Shown in pieces: positions 36,874 to 48,300 of a stretch of DNA of 64,000 nt; the stretch's first letter is position 1; every line of letters starts with the position of its first letter. Source of the stretch: Rhexocercosporidium sp. MPI-PUGE-AT-0058 (taxonomy: Eukaryota; Ascomycota; Leotiomycetes; Helotiales); contig JAGTJL010000005.1 in assembly GCA_020746875.1 (NCBI GenBank), positions 558,001 to 622,000 on the forward strand. Direction: 5' to 3'. A program made the position numbers and the translations under genes. Under the pieces are notes generated by a model that was not told where the DNA came from, did not search any database, and saw nothing but the letters and a program-made list of their open reading frames with translations.

Positions 36874-39800
36874 CTACCACCTAACCTCCCCCTTCGCCTC
36901 ACCTCCCTCCCCAAGCCTAATCACACCTTTCTTCCTCCTCTCAGCCATCCACCTCTCAATCCAGCCCTTCATCTTCGCCCTCCCAGGCGCACTGCCTACA
37001 TTCACCGTTGGAACGACCTTCTCGATCCGCAGCGCGCAAACGAACATCGTCAGCTCGCGGAAACTGCTGTGTTCCGAGTAGGGCACACCGAAGCAGGAGG
37101 CTTCGCGCGTGCTGCCGCGCTGGGGCGTGAGTTCTGTCATGGAGAAGCACGAGCGCCAGGAGGGCGAATGGAGGATCGTTGGGATGGAGGGGGAGGCTGT
37201 GAATCTGTGGGGTTGGGTTGTTAGCTTGGTCTTGAAATGCGATACTTTAGATGGTGATATGAAACTGGGATTGAGATTTGGGTTGGAGATAACGAGTGGG
37301 GCTAACCTGGAGTTTGGAGGACGATAATTCCACCCACTAGGTCGAAAACCCACGATACGGCTGAAATGTGGTTTATAACCATTGAGATAGTCCTGCAGCG
37401 TCTCCGGCCGAATCTCCATCAACATCTGCATATGGATCTGCGCCTCTCTCGGGTCACTCGTCAAACGAGACGATAGTTCCTCGTCTTCCAGTGCGGCACA
37501 TATCTTCATCTTACCAGGCGGAGCCCAAATCTTACAGTCGAGAGCGCGAGCTATGCCCATGCAGATGCGCTCCTTGCCAATGCTGTAGGTGCCACAAACT
37601 ACGAGAAGTCGACCGCGGGGTTTGGCAGTGCTGGAGGAGAGAGACATGGCTATGCTGTCGTCTTCGGATTTGATAGTGGCGTTTTGTACGAATTTGGTCA
37701 TTCCTGTTCCGGCACGCTCACGCTTCACCACTTCCCAGGCGTCGGTCTCGTCGGCGCGGTCCTTTTTGAGGGAGACACACATGTCGGCACAGGCTTTGAT
37801 TACTTCTTCTTGAGAGGGGAAGGAGTATTTGGGGTTGAGGTAGGTAGTGTCGAGGTAGCAGACGTCGATTTTCTGTTGTTTTGTTTTGCCGGTAATGGAG
37901 TCTACGACCTCGGGCATGAGGAGAGGGTGAGCGAGGTGTGCTGGGCAGGCACGGAAGTCGCCACAGTGAAGGATACGTTGGACTTTTGGGTTTGCTCCTT
38001 TCCCGATGACTTTCTCGAATAGGAAGAGAGAGCTGCCTGGGCAGTGATTGGCGGGAATCATGGTGATGGCCACACCTTGAGTTCCGGGGACTTCGAAGCG
38101 CTCCTCAAAGTCGAGTGGAATGACATATTTCGGATCTACACGCAACTGCTGCTTTACAAGGTTCGCCGTGACTTTACTGCAATAAATGGGACCGTGACAC
38201 CATGTAGACGTAAGTCCAATGTAATGATCACTGTGGAAATGACTGAGGAAGTAGGCGTTGCAACCTTGAACCGCACCATATCTAAATGCGTCAACACAGA
38301 TGAAGAAACCTGGCATGATCTTGTAGAACGGGCAAGTTCGCTGATATGCCGGCTTTCCTCTGGACTTTTGCTCCGAAGCCGCGGCATTCGCCCAAGCAGC
38401 ATCTTCAGCATGACCTGACATGAGCTTCGAGAATGCGGATGATGATGCGCCAACTGCTGAGCCTCCTACCTCGAAGGGGTTCGCTTGACCAGGTCTGGGC
38501 ACAGCTGCTTTCCGAGCGAAACGATTGGCCCCTGGCGTGAAGAATTTAGACTCCTGAAGCTCTTCCTTCTCAGGATCTTCCTTTTCCAGAATTGGGGTTC
38601 GGTCTGGTAGAGGAATTGGGTTGCCGTCTAGACACCCATTGACATGTTTTGAAGCGTCATCAGGGCCTATACCAGTCAGGCTTACCTCGCAAATCGGACA
38701 GCTAGCAGTCATTCCCTCTTCCAGTGTTTCGGAGACCATCTCGTCATCGAACCCATTGAAGGACTCATCCTCTCCTTCGCCCTGCTCTGCTGCCTCCAAT
38801 CGAGCTTGTTCTACCATCCATCTCCTCTCAACAGCTTCCTCTCCATTTCCAAACTCATCATCCTCACCGGGAAACTCCTCAAAGTCCTCGAATTTCTCCC
38901 ACTCATCTGCACTGGTATTTCCTTGCTTCAAAGCAGGTACAGCAGGTGCTTTCTTTGCCTTCTTAGAACCCTCGCTCTTAGCTTCCTTCTTAGCAGTAGG
39001 CAACGAGGATTTCCTCTTCTTTTTCTTTGACTTTTTGCTACCGCCATAAGCTGAGCCTTCACTCTCCTCTGGGTAGTCGGATGGTGGAGTATTGGGTTGC
39101 ATCGCCTCCCATTTGGCTTGCGCTTCCGCAACATCTATCTTCATGCGGCCTTTGGAAGTAGACTTCTTGACTGAAACCACGGATTCAATAGCCGGAACCA
39201 CCGGCTTATTCTCGTAGATCTGATCTTGGCCGATAAGACTTGTCTCTATGACTTCATTAATACTCTCGGCTTGATTAGACACCAGAGTATCAAGCTCTTT
39301 CTCCTCGGCTGCCACAGCATTCCATTGAATTGCCTCATTCTCATCCTGATCTTCATCCGTGTCCGAGTCCGATAAGAAAGGTCCCCTCCGTCTCTTCGGT
39401 TTCGGCTTCGGCTTTTCAGCAAGCTCTGGCGGAGAAGGCGTACACCCATTTTTCACTGCCTCACCTGTGCCATAATTCTCTCCAGATATATCCACTAAAT
39501 CCCCATCATTTCCCATTGCACTCGGCGTACTCTCCCCAGACACCTTCCTCTTCTTAACCGACGCCCCTGACTCATTGAATCTCTCCTCCCCATCTCCATA
39601 CAGATCCAATTCCCCGTCCTCCTCCTGTAATCCTGGACTCAAATCCCTCACTAGACTCTTAAAGTTGGCGATTTTGCTGCCGTGCGATAGGAAGATCGAG
39701 TCGTCCTGCACAGGACCATCGACCTTCTTAAAGAAATTGAGGATGCTAGCATTAGGTTTTCCGACTGGTTTTGCGGAGAAGGGTTTCTTTGTGCTTGTGC

Positions 39801-40005
39801 TCTGCTTGCCTAGGCCTGGAGTGTTGGATTTCGAGGATTGTCGGGGTGTGAGAGGCTTGGTGGAACTGCGATGGGACATTGTCGCTGTAGGTTGGAGAGG
39901 GGTTCGAGTGGTGTTGGGAGGCGTTGGAGGGCGACCTGTGGAGGGTTTGAGAGGGGTGGTAGTTGAGCGGTCGATGGCGGTGTTCTCTCGTGGATTACGG
40001 AACAT
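36874..40005 (-). CDS. PSO2: SNM1/PSO2 DNA cross-link repair nuclease
   Basis: A long frame of 1043 codons, of which a 102-bp in-frame intron (37306-37205, GTTAGC donor, CACAG acceptor) is probably removed, leaving about 1009 residues. The N-terminal 420 residues are disordered and charged with a nuclear-type basic stretch (KSKKKKRKSS). A UBZ4-like zinc finger follows (CPICEVSL ... HVNGCLDG, about residues 433-458). The catalytic part has the metallo-beta-lactamase metal site FLSHFHSDHYIGL (about 585) and NHCPGSSLF and HCGDFRA elements, then the DRMBL domain with FRPSGWNYRP and VPYSEHSSFREL. The enzyme is a 5' exonuclease that trims DNA at interstrand cross-links in the nucleus. Length and domain order fit filamentous fungal Pso2/Snm1. 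Confidence 0.93.
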   Translation of the reverse strand: MFRNPRENTAIDRSTTTPLKPSTGRPPTPPNTTRTPLQPTATMSHRSSTKPLTPRQSSKSNTPGLGKQSTSTKKPFSAKPVGKPNASILNFFKKVDGPVQDDSIFLSHGSKIANFKSLVRDLSPGLQEEDGELDLYGDGEERFNESGASVKKRKVSGESTPSAMGNDGDLVDISGENYGTGEAVKNGCTPSPPELAEKPKPKPKRRRGPFLSDSDTDEDQDENEAIQWNAVAAEEKELDTLVSNQAESINEVIETSLIGQDQIYENKPVVPAIESVVSVKKSTSKGRMKIDVAEAQAKWEAMQPNTPPSDYPEESEGSAYGGSKKSKKKKRKSSLPTAKKEAKSEGSKKAKKAPAVPALKQGNTSADEWEKFEDFEEFPGEDDEFGNGEEAVERRWMVEQARLEAAEQGEGEDESFNGFDDEMVSETLEEGMTASCPICEVSLTGIGPDDASKHVNGCLDGNPIPLPDRTPILEKEDPEKEELQESKFFTPGANRFARKAAVPRPGQANPFEVGGSAVGASSSAFSKLMSGHAEDAAWANAAASEQKSRGKPAYQRTCPFYKIMPGFFICVDAFRYGAVQGCNAYFLSHFHSDHYIGLTSTWCHGPIYCSKVTANLVKQQLRVDPKYVIPLDFEERFEVPGTQGVAITMIPANHCPGSSLFLFEKVIGKGANPKVQRILHCGDFRACPAHLAHPLLMPEVVDSITGKTKQQKIDVCYLDTTYLNPKYSFPSQEEVIKACADMCVSLKKDRADETDAWEVVKRERAGTGMTKFVQNATIKSEDDSIAMSLSSSTAKPRGRLLVVCGTYSIGKERICMGIARALDCKIWAPPGKMKICAALEDEELSSRLTSDPREAQIHMQMLMEIRPETLQDYLNGYKPHFSRIVGFRPSGWNYRPPNSRLAPLVISNPNLNPSFISPSKVSHFKTKLTTQPHRFTASPSIPTILHSPSWRSCFSMTELTPQRGSTREASCFGVPYSEHSSFRELTMFVCALRIEKVVPTVNVGSAPGRAKMKGWIERWMAERRKKGVIRLGEGGEAKGEVRW

Positions 40006-40506
40006 AGTTTTCGATTGCTACGACTTCATTTGGAGCGCTGGCGCTTGGTCAAGCCATTGATTGTGGTGTGAAGAACATCAACGCGAGATTTGTCGTTGAC
40101 GCGCTGTCACATGTACTAGCGTGCCAAGCCGGTATTCGAGGTTTTAGCACCGACCAGGTGAATGTATCCATTCATCTAGGTGTAGTAAAGAAGAAGATGT
40201 GGATGTAGATTTAGAAGTAAATTTTTGTTGATGCAGTGATAACGGGAAGTGGCAGTTATCGTAATTTACAGTCCTATCCCAACTCTGACCCCTTTGGTTC
40301 CTTCTCATAGACCTCTAACCGCTATCCGAGCAAACTGCAAGTCCTTTAATTGCAGACCTTGTCCCGTGGGAGGTACTCTTTCGCTGGGGATAATGCTCCT
40401 CCAGGTTCCTGTTCTTCTTGGGGTAAGCGCGACCTTTTCTTGTGCAAGATCGGAACTTCGTCCTTCCAATTGATAGTCCCAATTCCTCCTGCTTACCATC
40501 CGTGGT
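40006..40506. other. Intergenic between SNM1 start and regulator end
   Basis: Promoter of SNM1; no coding signal. Confidence 0.6.
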
Positions 40507-42087
40507 TCAATCTAGTGGCTCGGCTACACAACCATTGACCATCGAAGCCAGCAGTTCAATGTGATCTGTAACATCGGCCTCGAACTCCTCCTCTAGCTTC
40601 ACCGTATCGTTTTCATACAATGAGCGTAGCGAACTTCCCCAAATCTCCTCATTCATCGGCCCTTCGTGATTAGCAACCCGCAGTGCCCACTCCATCTTCG
40701 GCCACCAATTCTGTGGCAGCAGGCCGAAAATGCCATTCACTTCTCGTTTAGAAATCCCTTCTAGCCACCACACGTCATCCACCATCTTCGTCAAGGCGAA
40801 GAAGCATGCAGCTATCACCAAAGCCCGTGGGTCCTGCTGTCCGATCAAGTTCACATATCGTCGAGATACAGCTGCTGCGAAGCCAAGAATGCGATTTCTT
40901 ACAGGCTTCCGATGTGACCAGTTCAAGAACGAGACAGCGTGCTCGTAGGCTTGTTTTGTTTCTGCCAGAGTTACGGCAGGCAGTGCCTCTAGTTGTTCTT
41001 CGAGACCTTCTAGAAGTGGAGCGAAGAAAAGCTTTCGCTCTGGATCGGGGTCGAGGAAAAGCGCAGGCTGACTGTTGATGATCGGGTATATGCGATTACT
41101 TGATCTCAGCCACTGCCAACTTGCCAGGACGATAGTCTTGACCCCCTGAAATGAATGGAACCAAGCCAATGGCAGGGTATAAGTTCCATTTGCGTCGTCA
41201 TCAAAACGTCTGGATGCAGTTGACTGGAAGGCTATCAGAGCAGCTGTTGAGAACAAGGCTTCCGCGTTCATCTCTGACAAGCCCTGGTTCAACAGATTTG
41301 AATATTGGGCGATTGAAGAAGCCATGTATCCGTGCGAAGCTCGAATCAAACTGTGGTCCTCTGGATGTATCGAGCGCAGATGTAGAGCAGATACCGCCAG
41401 TATGGCATCCATTAGATGCTGAGCACCGTATGCTATCGTCGGTATATCAACCTGCCACACATGATTCTGCTCTGTTGTATCCGAGAATGTCTGCGAGGTG
41501 AGGGCCGTGTAATGGTGTAAGAGTTTGAATTCCAACGATCGTGAGACAGCCGGATTGGAATTTGCCCTGACCAAAGTGGATGGGTTCTGGTATAATGGTA
41601 TTACCGTGGAGTTAAATGGTGGCGTGGAAGTTGATGAGGACGATATGACAGGACTTGGAGTAGCAAAGGACGGTGTGCTGGAGGAAGCGGGCGTCGCGGG
41701 ACCTTCGAAATCGCAGGAAACTCCATGTTTAAGACAATTACCGCAGACCGGATGAACTTCATCGCACTGCTATCGCGTTAGGCGGAGGAGGTCTGTAGTA
41801 AGGCAATTCTGCTGACCTTTATTTTCCTACTCTTACATCTGCGGAACGAAGTCAGCACCAGTCGTTGATTGCGAGAGTTCCCGCTCCCAAACCCCTAAAA
41901 GCTCTAAAGGAAGGGATGGTGCCTTCCGAGGCGGCATATCTCCGAGAGATTCCCGCCTTCCTAGACATGAAGCATAGATATGTGACTGGACTGACCTTTG
42001 GCAGCCTGCCTTGGACTTCTTGTGAGAGCGTCGAGGGGGCATTTCGCGTCCTGGAGCTTTGGCTCTCTCTAGCTCTGGCTCTTCCAC
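40507..42087 (-). CDS. Zn2Cys6 transcription factor, sterol-uptake-regulator-like
   Basis: Exons 42087-41996, 41838-41817 and 41766-40507 give 457 residues (442 if the ATG at 42042, MPPRRSHKK, is used). The zinc cluster reads GCQRCKSRKIKC then DEVHPVCGNCLKHGVSC, spread over all three exons with a 22-nt middle exon; it matches CX2CX6CX6CX2CX6C. A Ser/Thr/Pro linker follows and the rest is the short fungal-specific domain with LLHHYTALTSQTF, VDIPTIAYGAQHLMDAILAVSALHL and a C-terminal helix bundle. This form is typical of Upc2/Ecm22-like proteins that control ergosterol genes in fungi, but the general class is wide and the sterol link is only a resemblance. It lies divergent from the cystathionine gamma-lyase gene with about 1.1 kb between. 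Confidence 0.85.
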
Positions 42088-43184
42088 TGGCTCCTGCTCA
42101 GGCTTCGGGGATCAGGGGATTGGGTAGGGCGGGGTATTTGTAAGAGTGGTGTTTGCATTCACATGCATCGTGATGCCGATGCGCAGGTACGTAGGCATCA
42201 AGGGGCGCGACAATGCAGCTCAGGTCAGGTCAGGTCGGGTCAGCGCAGCTCGATAAACAATAAGTTCAGCACTGCCTGCCCTCTCCACATCTGGATGCGC
42301 TGCTCTGGCTCTGTCTCGTTCCAGGTTGTTTCTGATTGACGTCGGTTCGGGATCAAGTGTATGCCGGGGTGGTGGGCTTGCGCAGCAGGACTGACCAATA
42401 GGATCATTCGTCGCCGAGGGGGGCTTGGTCGTACGTTTTGTCTGCCCTGCAAGAAGGGGACAGAGCAGCCAGAACCATGAATGACTGAAAGGCACGTACT
42501 TACGAAGTACGAAGTACTTGGTGACGATGTGGCACCTCTTGAGGTTGAAGTGGAGTTGAGTGCAGGTGCAAGTGCAGGTGGAATGGTCGGTCAATGGAAG
42601 GGGGGCTCGGAAAACGGGTGTGGGTGGCACGGGTGGCCATGACGCCCAGGGTTGGAATCAAAAAAATAAAAAAAATATAAAATAAAGTAGTTGGAGTAGT
42701 TCGCCCCAGAGATGTGCAGAATATCAGATGGCAGGCCGATGGAATAACAGAAAGAATGCAAATCAAAACCATCTACAAGACCAATCAAATCCTCAATCCC
42801 GCAATCCTCCGTTCCTTCAACCTTGATCTGACTAACTGCCCTGCTTCTTTCGATTGCGTGCTGCTTGGACGTTATGGACAGGATAGAACTTCTTTGTCCG
42901 GTCGTAACCGCTTCGTGCGACCGACAGTACATAGCTATTATCAATCACTTTTCTCCATCCATCCTCTGGAAGACTCCCCACCAAAACGTTTCCTTAAAAT
43001 CTCGTCGCACCTCGCCTCTGCCTGTGTTCATTTCAGTCTTTCCTCGAACATTTCTAGATACTGTACTGTGCGCGCAATCCTTTTCCGCCGAATCTCGAGT
43101 CCCATACGTACAGCTGCACAATCTCTCTTCGCATAACCCCTCCACAACCCCGCGTCGAACGAATATCCCGCCACATCTACAACA
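42088..43184. promoter_or_regulatory. Divergent promoter of regulator and CYS3-like gene
   Basis: Carries overlapping GGTCA repeats (42222-42241, GTCAGGTCAGGTCGGGTCAG) and a GCAGGTG(C)AAG repeat near 42561-42580. No coding frame is supported. The last 200 bp, CT-rich, is probably the 5' UTR of the lyase gene. Confidence 0.45.
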
Positions 43185-44444
43185 ATGGTCGACCACCCAA
43201 TTGACACCCCTCCACGGGCTCCCTCCCCAGTCCAGGGCTTTGGCACTCTTGCCGTACACGCTGGATCCCGTCACGATCCTGTCACTGGCGCTGTCATCGA
43301 ACCCATCTCCCTCTCCACCACCTTCGCGCAAACCGCTGTTGGCAAGCCAGTTGGGAAATACGAATACAGCCGCTCGTCCAACCCCAACCGCGATAACTTC
43401 GAGGAGGCCGTCGCAGCCCTGGAGCACGCCAAATACGCATTGGCTTTCTCCTCGGGCTCTGCGGCTACCGCCATCATCTTGCAGAGTCTGGCGGCTGGTA
43501 GTCATGTCATCAGTGTGAGCGATGTCTATGGTGGCACACACAGATACTTCACCCAGGTCGCAAAGGCGCACGGTGTCAAGGTCACTTTCACCCCGGAGAT
43601 TGAGGTTGATATCAGAGATCATATCACCCCCGAGACAAAACTCGTATGGATCGAGTCGCCTTCCAACCCAACTTTGCGACTGGTGGATATCAGAGCCGTA
43701 GCTACTCAGGCGCACGAGCGTGGTGTTATGGTTGTTGTGGACAATACTTTCATGAGCCCATATGTTCAGAATCCTCTAGATCATGGAGCTGATATCGTCG
43801 TGCACTCGGTCACCAAGTACATCAATGGACATTCTGATGTGGTTATGGGTGTTGCGGCTTTCAATTCCGACGCGATGAAGGAGAGATTGGGATTCTTGCA
43901 AAACGCTGTTGGGGCCATTCCTTCGGCATTCGACAGTTGGTTGGCGCACCGTGGATTGAAAACTCTGCATTTGAGAGCAAGAGAGGCCACTGTTAACGCT
44001 ACCGCTGTCGCAAAGGCACTCGAAGCATCACCAAATGTCATTGCAGTCAACTACCCCGGCCTCGACTCTCACCCTCACCGAGCGATCGCCAGAAAGCAAC
44101 ACCGAAACGGTATGGGTGGTGGCATGCTCTCTTTCCGAATCAAGGGCGGTCACGCAGCAGCCGAGCGATTCTGCCAGACCACAAACATCTTCACACTCGC
44201 AGAGTCTCTAGGCGGTATCGAGAGTCTAGTCGAGGTCCCCAGCAGCATGACCCATGCCGGAATCCCCAAGGAGGAGCGTGAAGCAGTCGGTGTCTTTGAT
44301 GATCTTGTGCGAATCAGCTGTGGTATTGAGGATGCGGAGGATCTCAAGCAAGATGTTCTGCAAGCTTTGGAGAGGGCAGTTGTCTGGCCAAAGATCTCGA
44401 ATGGTCTTAAGGGCGTGAACGGTGTTAACGGTCACGCTGCTTGA
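43185..44444 (+). CDS. CYS3: Cystathionine gamma-lyase
   Basis: An intronless gene of 419 residues of the Cys/Met-metabolism PLP enzyme family. Visible are FGTLAVHAGSRHDPVTGAV, the KYEYSRSSNPNR substrate segment, SSGSAATAIILQSL and SVSDVYGGT cofactor-phosphate contacts, IESPSNPTLRLVDI, VDNTFMSPYVQNPL, and the cofactor lysine in SVTKYINGHSD (about residue 211). The end runs RISCGIEDAEDL. The enzyme splits cystathionine to cysteine, ammonia and 2-oxobutyrate, the last step of reverse transsulphuration in the cytosol. The related cystathionine gamma-synthase of fungi is much longer, so the short length supports the lyase. The C-terminus carries a short Gly/Val/Asn-rich tail. Confidence 0.9.
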   Translation: MVDHPIDTPPRAPSPVQGFGTLAVHAGSRHDPVTGAVIEPISLSTTFAQTAVGKPVGKYEYSRSSNPNRDNFEEAVAALEHAKYALAFSSGSAATAIILQSLAAGSHVISVSDVYGGTHRYFTQVAKAHGVKVTFTPEIEVDIRDHITPETKLVWIESPSNPTLRLVDIRAVATQAHERGVMVVVDNTFMSPYVQNPLDHGADIVVHSVTKYINGHSDVVMGVAAFNSDAMKERLGFLQNAVGAIPSAFDSWLAHRGLKTLHLRAREATVNATAVAKALEASPNVIAVNYPGLDSHPHRAIARKQHRNGMGGGMLSFRIKGGHAAAERFCQTTNIFTLAESLGGIESLVEVPSSMTHAGIPKEEREAVGVFDDLVRISCGIEDAEDLKQDVLQALERAVVWPKISNGLKGVNGVNGHAA

Positions 44445-45582
44445 TCTTGTACATATCTCACGGGATATTTGAGATTCATATTGCATTGCACAGGCGTTAT
44501 TTGGAGTCCGGAAAATGGGGTCACTGACAGAGGTCTTTCAACAAGATAGACTTGCTTTTGATTTCTGGTTATGGACTTCAAGCTTTTGATTCCTGCACAT
44601 GAGAAATTGGTTATATGAAGCTACCGCTTTCAGATACCTTTTGACCAGTGGTCATAAAATAGAAACTCATGCGCTTTCTGCTTTTCAATCTTTGTCTTCT
44701 CGTTTTCTCCTTGCTTCTGCTGAACAGAGTGAAAGAGAGTGTGTTTGATTCCAGGCAATTGGCCACTGTTGCGCAGAGCAAGCCATCAAGTGCACAACCA
44801 TCCCGTGCTTCTTCTTTCTGAAGCTGCTGAGCTAAGTATCTAGCGAGATCGCAAAGGAACTTGTTACTGTACGATGGAATGTTAGCTGCTTCACTGAAGC
44901 AGATCGCGATTCCATCCAGCTCATACAGCATGACAATCATCTCGGCTAAGAAATGCCACAACCACAACACAACCACAACACAACCCAACAATGGTAGAAT
45001 GTGAAATTCTCTGTCCACAGTACAATAATTACACTTCCGATTCAATGCAACACATCGCTCTCATCCCATTCATCAACGAATTAGACCAGACGAAAGTCCA
45101 CAGCTTCAGCATCCAAAAGCTGGAGACTCAAAACCCTCAATCCTGCAGAAGAAAATGCCAAGCACTACAAACAAGGTACCCAATCCTCTTCGTCCGAAGG
45201 CTTGCATCTACCCACCCAATGCAGCCAGTAAGAACGGAAATCAAGCGTCCCCATCAATCACAATCCCTCCAACCCCTGGTGTGGCGTTGTGGCTTTCCTC
45301 CCACCACCAAGTCATTGGACGCCTTTCTCCAGCTGCGCTCGCTTAATTTAAGCTTGTGAGGAGGAGAGTCGCTGTGAGTGAAGTGAAGAGGAGGGGGGAT
45401 TGTAAAAATAAACATGGGAATGATAATCAAGTTTTCGATTCCTCCGAGATTGCTGTTCTTAATTCCGTTCTCTGTCTTCTCTTCTATTCTTTTCTTCTTT
45501 TCTTTTCTTTCCTTTCTCCTTCCTTCTTTTATTCTTTACTCTCGCCTGATACATTTTGGTTTGTTGCATATATATACAAAAC
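44445..45582. other. Intergenic with pyrimidine-rich promoter tract
   Basis: No gene is supported. The last 100 bp is listed separately. Confidence 0.55.
45471..45545 (+). promoter_or_regulatory. Pyrimidine tract upstream of the membrane protein gene
   Basis: Some 75 bases of almost pure T and C lie about 40-110 bp upstream of the ATG at 45583. Such CT tracts mark the transcription start region of many filamentous fungal genes. Confidence 0.55.
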
Positions 45583-46496
45583 ATGGCTTCGCCTCCCCCT
45601 CCACACTCCGGGCTCGAAGTAGCACCAGATACAAAATCCTATATATACCCAAACCCAAATTCCAACCCACCACTCTCGCCACAACCCCAAGCCTCCCATC
45701 CATCTCCCTACACTTCACCACCACCAGCACCCTATCCATACCCCTACCCCTACCCACCACCGTCGCCCCAAGAGAAAACAATCTGCGGCGTCCGTCGCCC
45801 AACATTCTGGCTTGCCCTGATCTTGATATTCGTCATAATAGCCAGTGGGATAGGAGGCGGTCTGGGAGGGAGTCTAGCCATTCGGGATATCAAGAGGAAA
45901 TGGTACGTGAAGCCTGCCTTACTCACCCACCTACCTACCCCGGAAGAAAGTGTCAAACAAAACCACACCAGCAAAAGAATAGCTAACTAACACTTCAACA
46001 CCTCAGCTCAAACGCAGGGTTTAATATAGATACTGGCTCAGACACAAACTCCAACTCCAACGGCGATACCAGAACCATAACACGCACCCGCACAGCAACC
46101 ACAACCACAACCGAGTTCTCACAACCTACATCCGCCTCCACCACCGACATAACCGTCCCAACAACCGGGTTCCTCTCCCTCTCCTGCCCCTCCCTCACCG
46201 GCACCACCCTCCAAGCCTTCTCCTCCACCTTCCGCGTAACCTGCGGCCAGGACTCCCCCGGGCCGGACATAATCGCCATCGTGGCCTACAGCCTCCTGGA
46301 CTGCGCGCGGGCGTGCGCAGCGTACAACACAAATCTCGGGACGAGGGGCTGCGTGGGGGCGACGTTCAATTCGAATCTCGCGTACGTGGATGCGCATAAG
46401 GGGACTTGTTGGTTGAAGAATAGGACCGGGGGTGCAATTGTGGATGGGTTGGACGGGGTAAGTGCGGATAGTTATGCGCAGGTTGTTTTGCAGTAG
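45583..46496 (+). CDS. Single-pass membrane protein with Cys-rich exterior (PAN/apple-like)
   Basis: Two exons (45583-45902, 46007-46496; intron 104 bp) give 269 residues. The first 68 are Pro/Ser/Tyr-rich (PYPYPYPYPPPS) and cytosolic by position. Then comes ICGVRRPTFW and one hydrophobic segment (LALILIFVIIASGIGGGL), a basic stop-transfer RDIKRK, a Thr-rich stalk (ITRTRTATTTTT) that would be O-glycosylated, and a C-terminal Cys-containing module: LSCPSLTG, FRVTCGQD, YSLLDCARACAAYN, GCVGATF and GTCWLKN. The latter pattern resembles the fungal PAN/apple-like module, in which a helix with DCxxxC is followed by CxGxxF and CWLK. A wall or surface function is inferred. No homologue named. Confidence 0.78.
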
Positions 46497-47013
46497 GAGG
46501 GGGGGTAGTAGGTGAGATGAAGTGGGAGGGGGAATGGAGGAGGGAGGAAAGTTTGATGAGGTTGATAGTGCTATATACCCTGATCTTGGACTGATGGTGA
46601 ATCTTTCATTCGAGACGCTTGCAGACTGATGTGCATAATATGACTTGGATCTATATAGGTCGGGTAGCGTGTTGTTGGGAAGACATACATGAGAATTTTG
46701 ACATTGCTGACGATGATGGCGCTATGTAATCTCGATATACAAATAGAGAATGAGGCGAGAAGGCATGGGATCTTCAAGATAGAATGTAATCTGTCTCTGT
46801 ACACGTGAAGGCAAAAGACCCATGCGGGTAGAACTTCCCTAGAAAATAAACGCGTTTTCGACTTCTCGTTTCTTCGCGATGCGAAAGCGAAATACACATG
46901 CAAGACCGGTAGTCTTCCATCCCTCGAACGCCCCGTCCGAATTCATAGCCCTGGTATGACTGTGATTGTTTGCTTCTTTTTATATTCGTCTGCACGGAGT
47001 CTGATTTAACATC
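46497..47013. other. Intergenic between convergent genes
   Basis: 3' flanks of the membrane protein gene and RPC25. Nothing else seen. Confidence 0.6.
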
Positions 47014-48300
47014 CTACTCGGCAGCTTCTTCCACCACTTCCTCTTCGCTTTCGCCATCCCACCATAGGATTGGCCCCATGCCTGCATCGTCCATACTTCC
47101 GATAAGCGAGTAGGGACTATTCTTCTTCTTACCGCTGCCGACTGGGATTGTGAGGCTGTTGGCGGGCTCTTCTTTTTCTGAAAGGGAGAAGTTAGAGTTT
47201 GTTTGGTCTGGTTGAGAAGGAAAAGGGAGGAGGAGGGTAGTGAGAAGTGTTAAGAAGTGTAGCGGCGTACCTCTAGGCCCAACGGGACTCTGATCTTTCC
47301 ATACTTCATCCTCGATCCGTAGGCGTACTGTCTCGTGGGTGTCGAAGAATAGTACGTTGTCTTCGGTCTTCCACTCGTAGATTTGGTCTGCGCTGCTGGA
47401 TGGTCGTTAGATATGGGTTTGTGCTTATGTAGCATGTAAAAGAGGGTTGGGGAATAGAGATCGGAAGAGATGGTTAAGAGAGCACGTACAAATCAGATCC
47501 TTCTGGGAGGGCTTGTCTTGGGACGAAGATCTCTTCGAAGAAAGGTAGGCGGACTGTGATAGTTAGTCTCTGTATCGGAGGATGTGAATAGTGAGTATGG
47601 CTAGAAGGATTAGGTAGATGTACCTCGGATGCCTTCGGTGTTTGCGCTGCTGATGCGGCCGATTATTACTTCGTGCTTGAAGGGACGGAAGACTATGAGG
47701 CGGAACTCGACTATAGAATGGTCAGCGGGTTCTTATTTTTGGAGGCTGATGTATTGGAGAAAAGTATGTTTATCGAAATATAGGACGACTAGGCGCCAAT
47801 GTAAGAAGATGAAAAAAAAATAGAGGCGATCAATCCAGCTAAGAGAGGAGATTGAGGAGGAGAACAGTTATGAATAAGAAGAAGCAAATGGGATATGATC
47901 ATTGGCAAACGAAGTAGGAAGGGAAGAGGTAGCGCTCAGAGCATGATGATATACGAAGTAAGTATCAGGGTTAAGATGGAGATAGAGGACAAACACAAAC
48001 AGGGATAACATACCATTGATGTTGACAAGACCAGTACCATGTCCAATCAAACCTTCAGAAGAAGATAACAGATCATAGAGACAGATACAGAGACCGATCT
48101 TTTGAATGACTTTGTTGGCATATTTAGCATTGATGTTATCTTCAATGGCTTGGGCAGCATCTTTGTTGAAATCTTCTGGGACAATCTGGACAAGGTCCGC
48201 GATTTTGGTCTGAAAAGATGTCAGCGGTGATCAACAGGGAGAAATTAATTGCAAAGGGAGAGCTTGATTGACCAGAAATTTGACTCACGAGAATGAACAT
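47014..48300 (-). CDS. RPC25: RNA polymerase III subunit RPC25 (Rpb7-like)
   Basis: Six exons, several tiny: 48300-48289 (12 nt), 48209-48014, 47710-47624, 47553-47490, 47392-47271 and 47177-47014, together 645 nt or 214 residues with every phase matching. The N-terminal half is the Rpb7-type tip domain (MFILTKIADLVQIVPEDF, NINAKYANKVIQKIGLCICLYDL, GHGTGLVNI) and the second half the OB fold (FRPFKHEVIIGRISSANTEG, FFEEIFVPRQALPEG, QIYEWKTEDN, HETVRLRIEDEVW). The acidic tail ends EEEVVEEAAE. RPC25 pairs with RPC17 in the stalk that binds initiation factors for tRNA and 5S genes in the nucleus. Length fits yeast Rpc25 (about 212). The ORF is invisible without splicing since no exon exceeds 200 nt. 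Confidence 0.93.

Noticed and set aside
42945..43715. 256-codon minus-strand frame over the 5' half of the CYS3-like gene
   Set aside because: It is antisense to a fully conserved PLP enzyme and shows no family motif.
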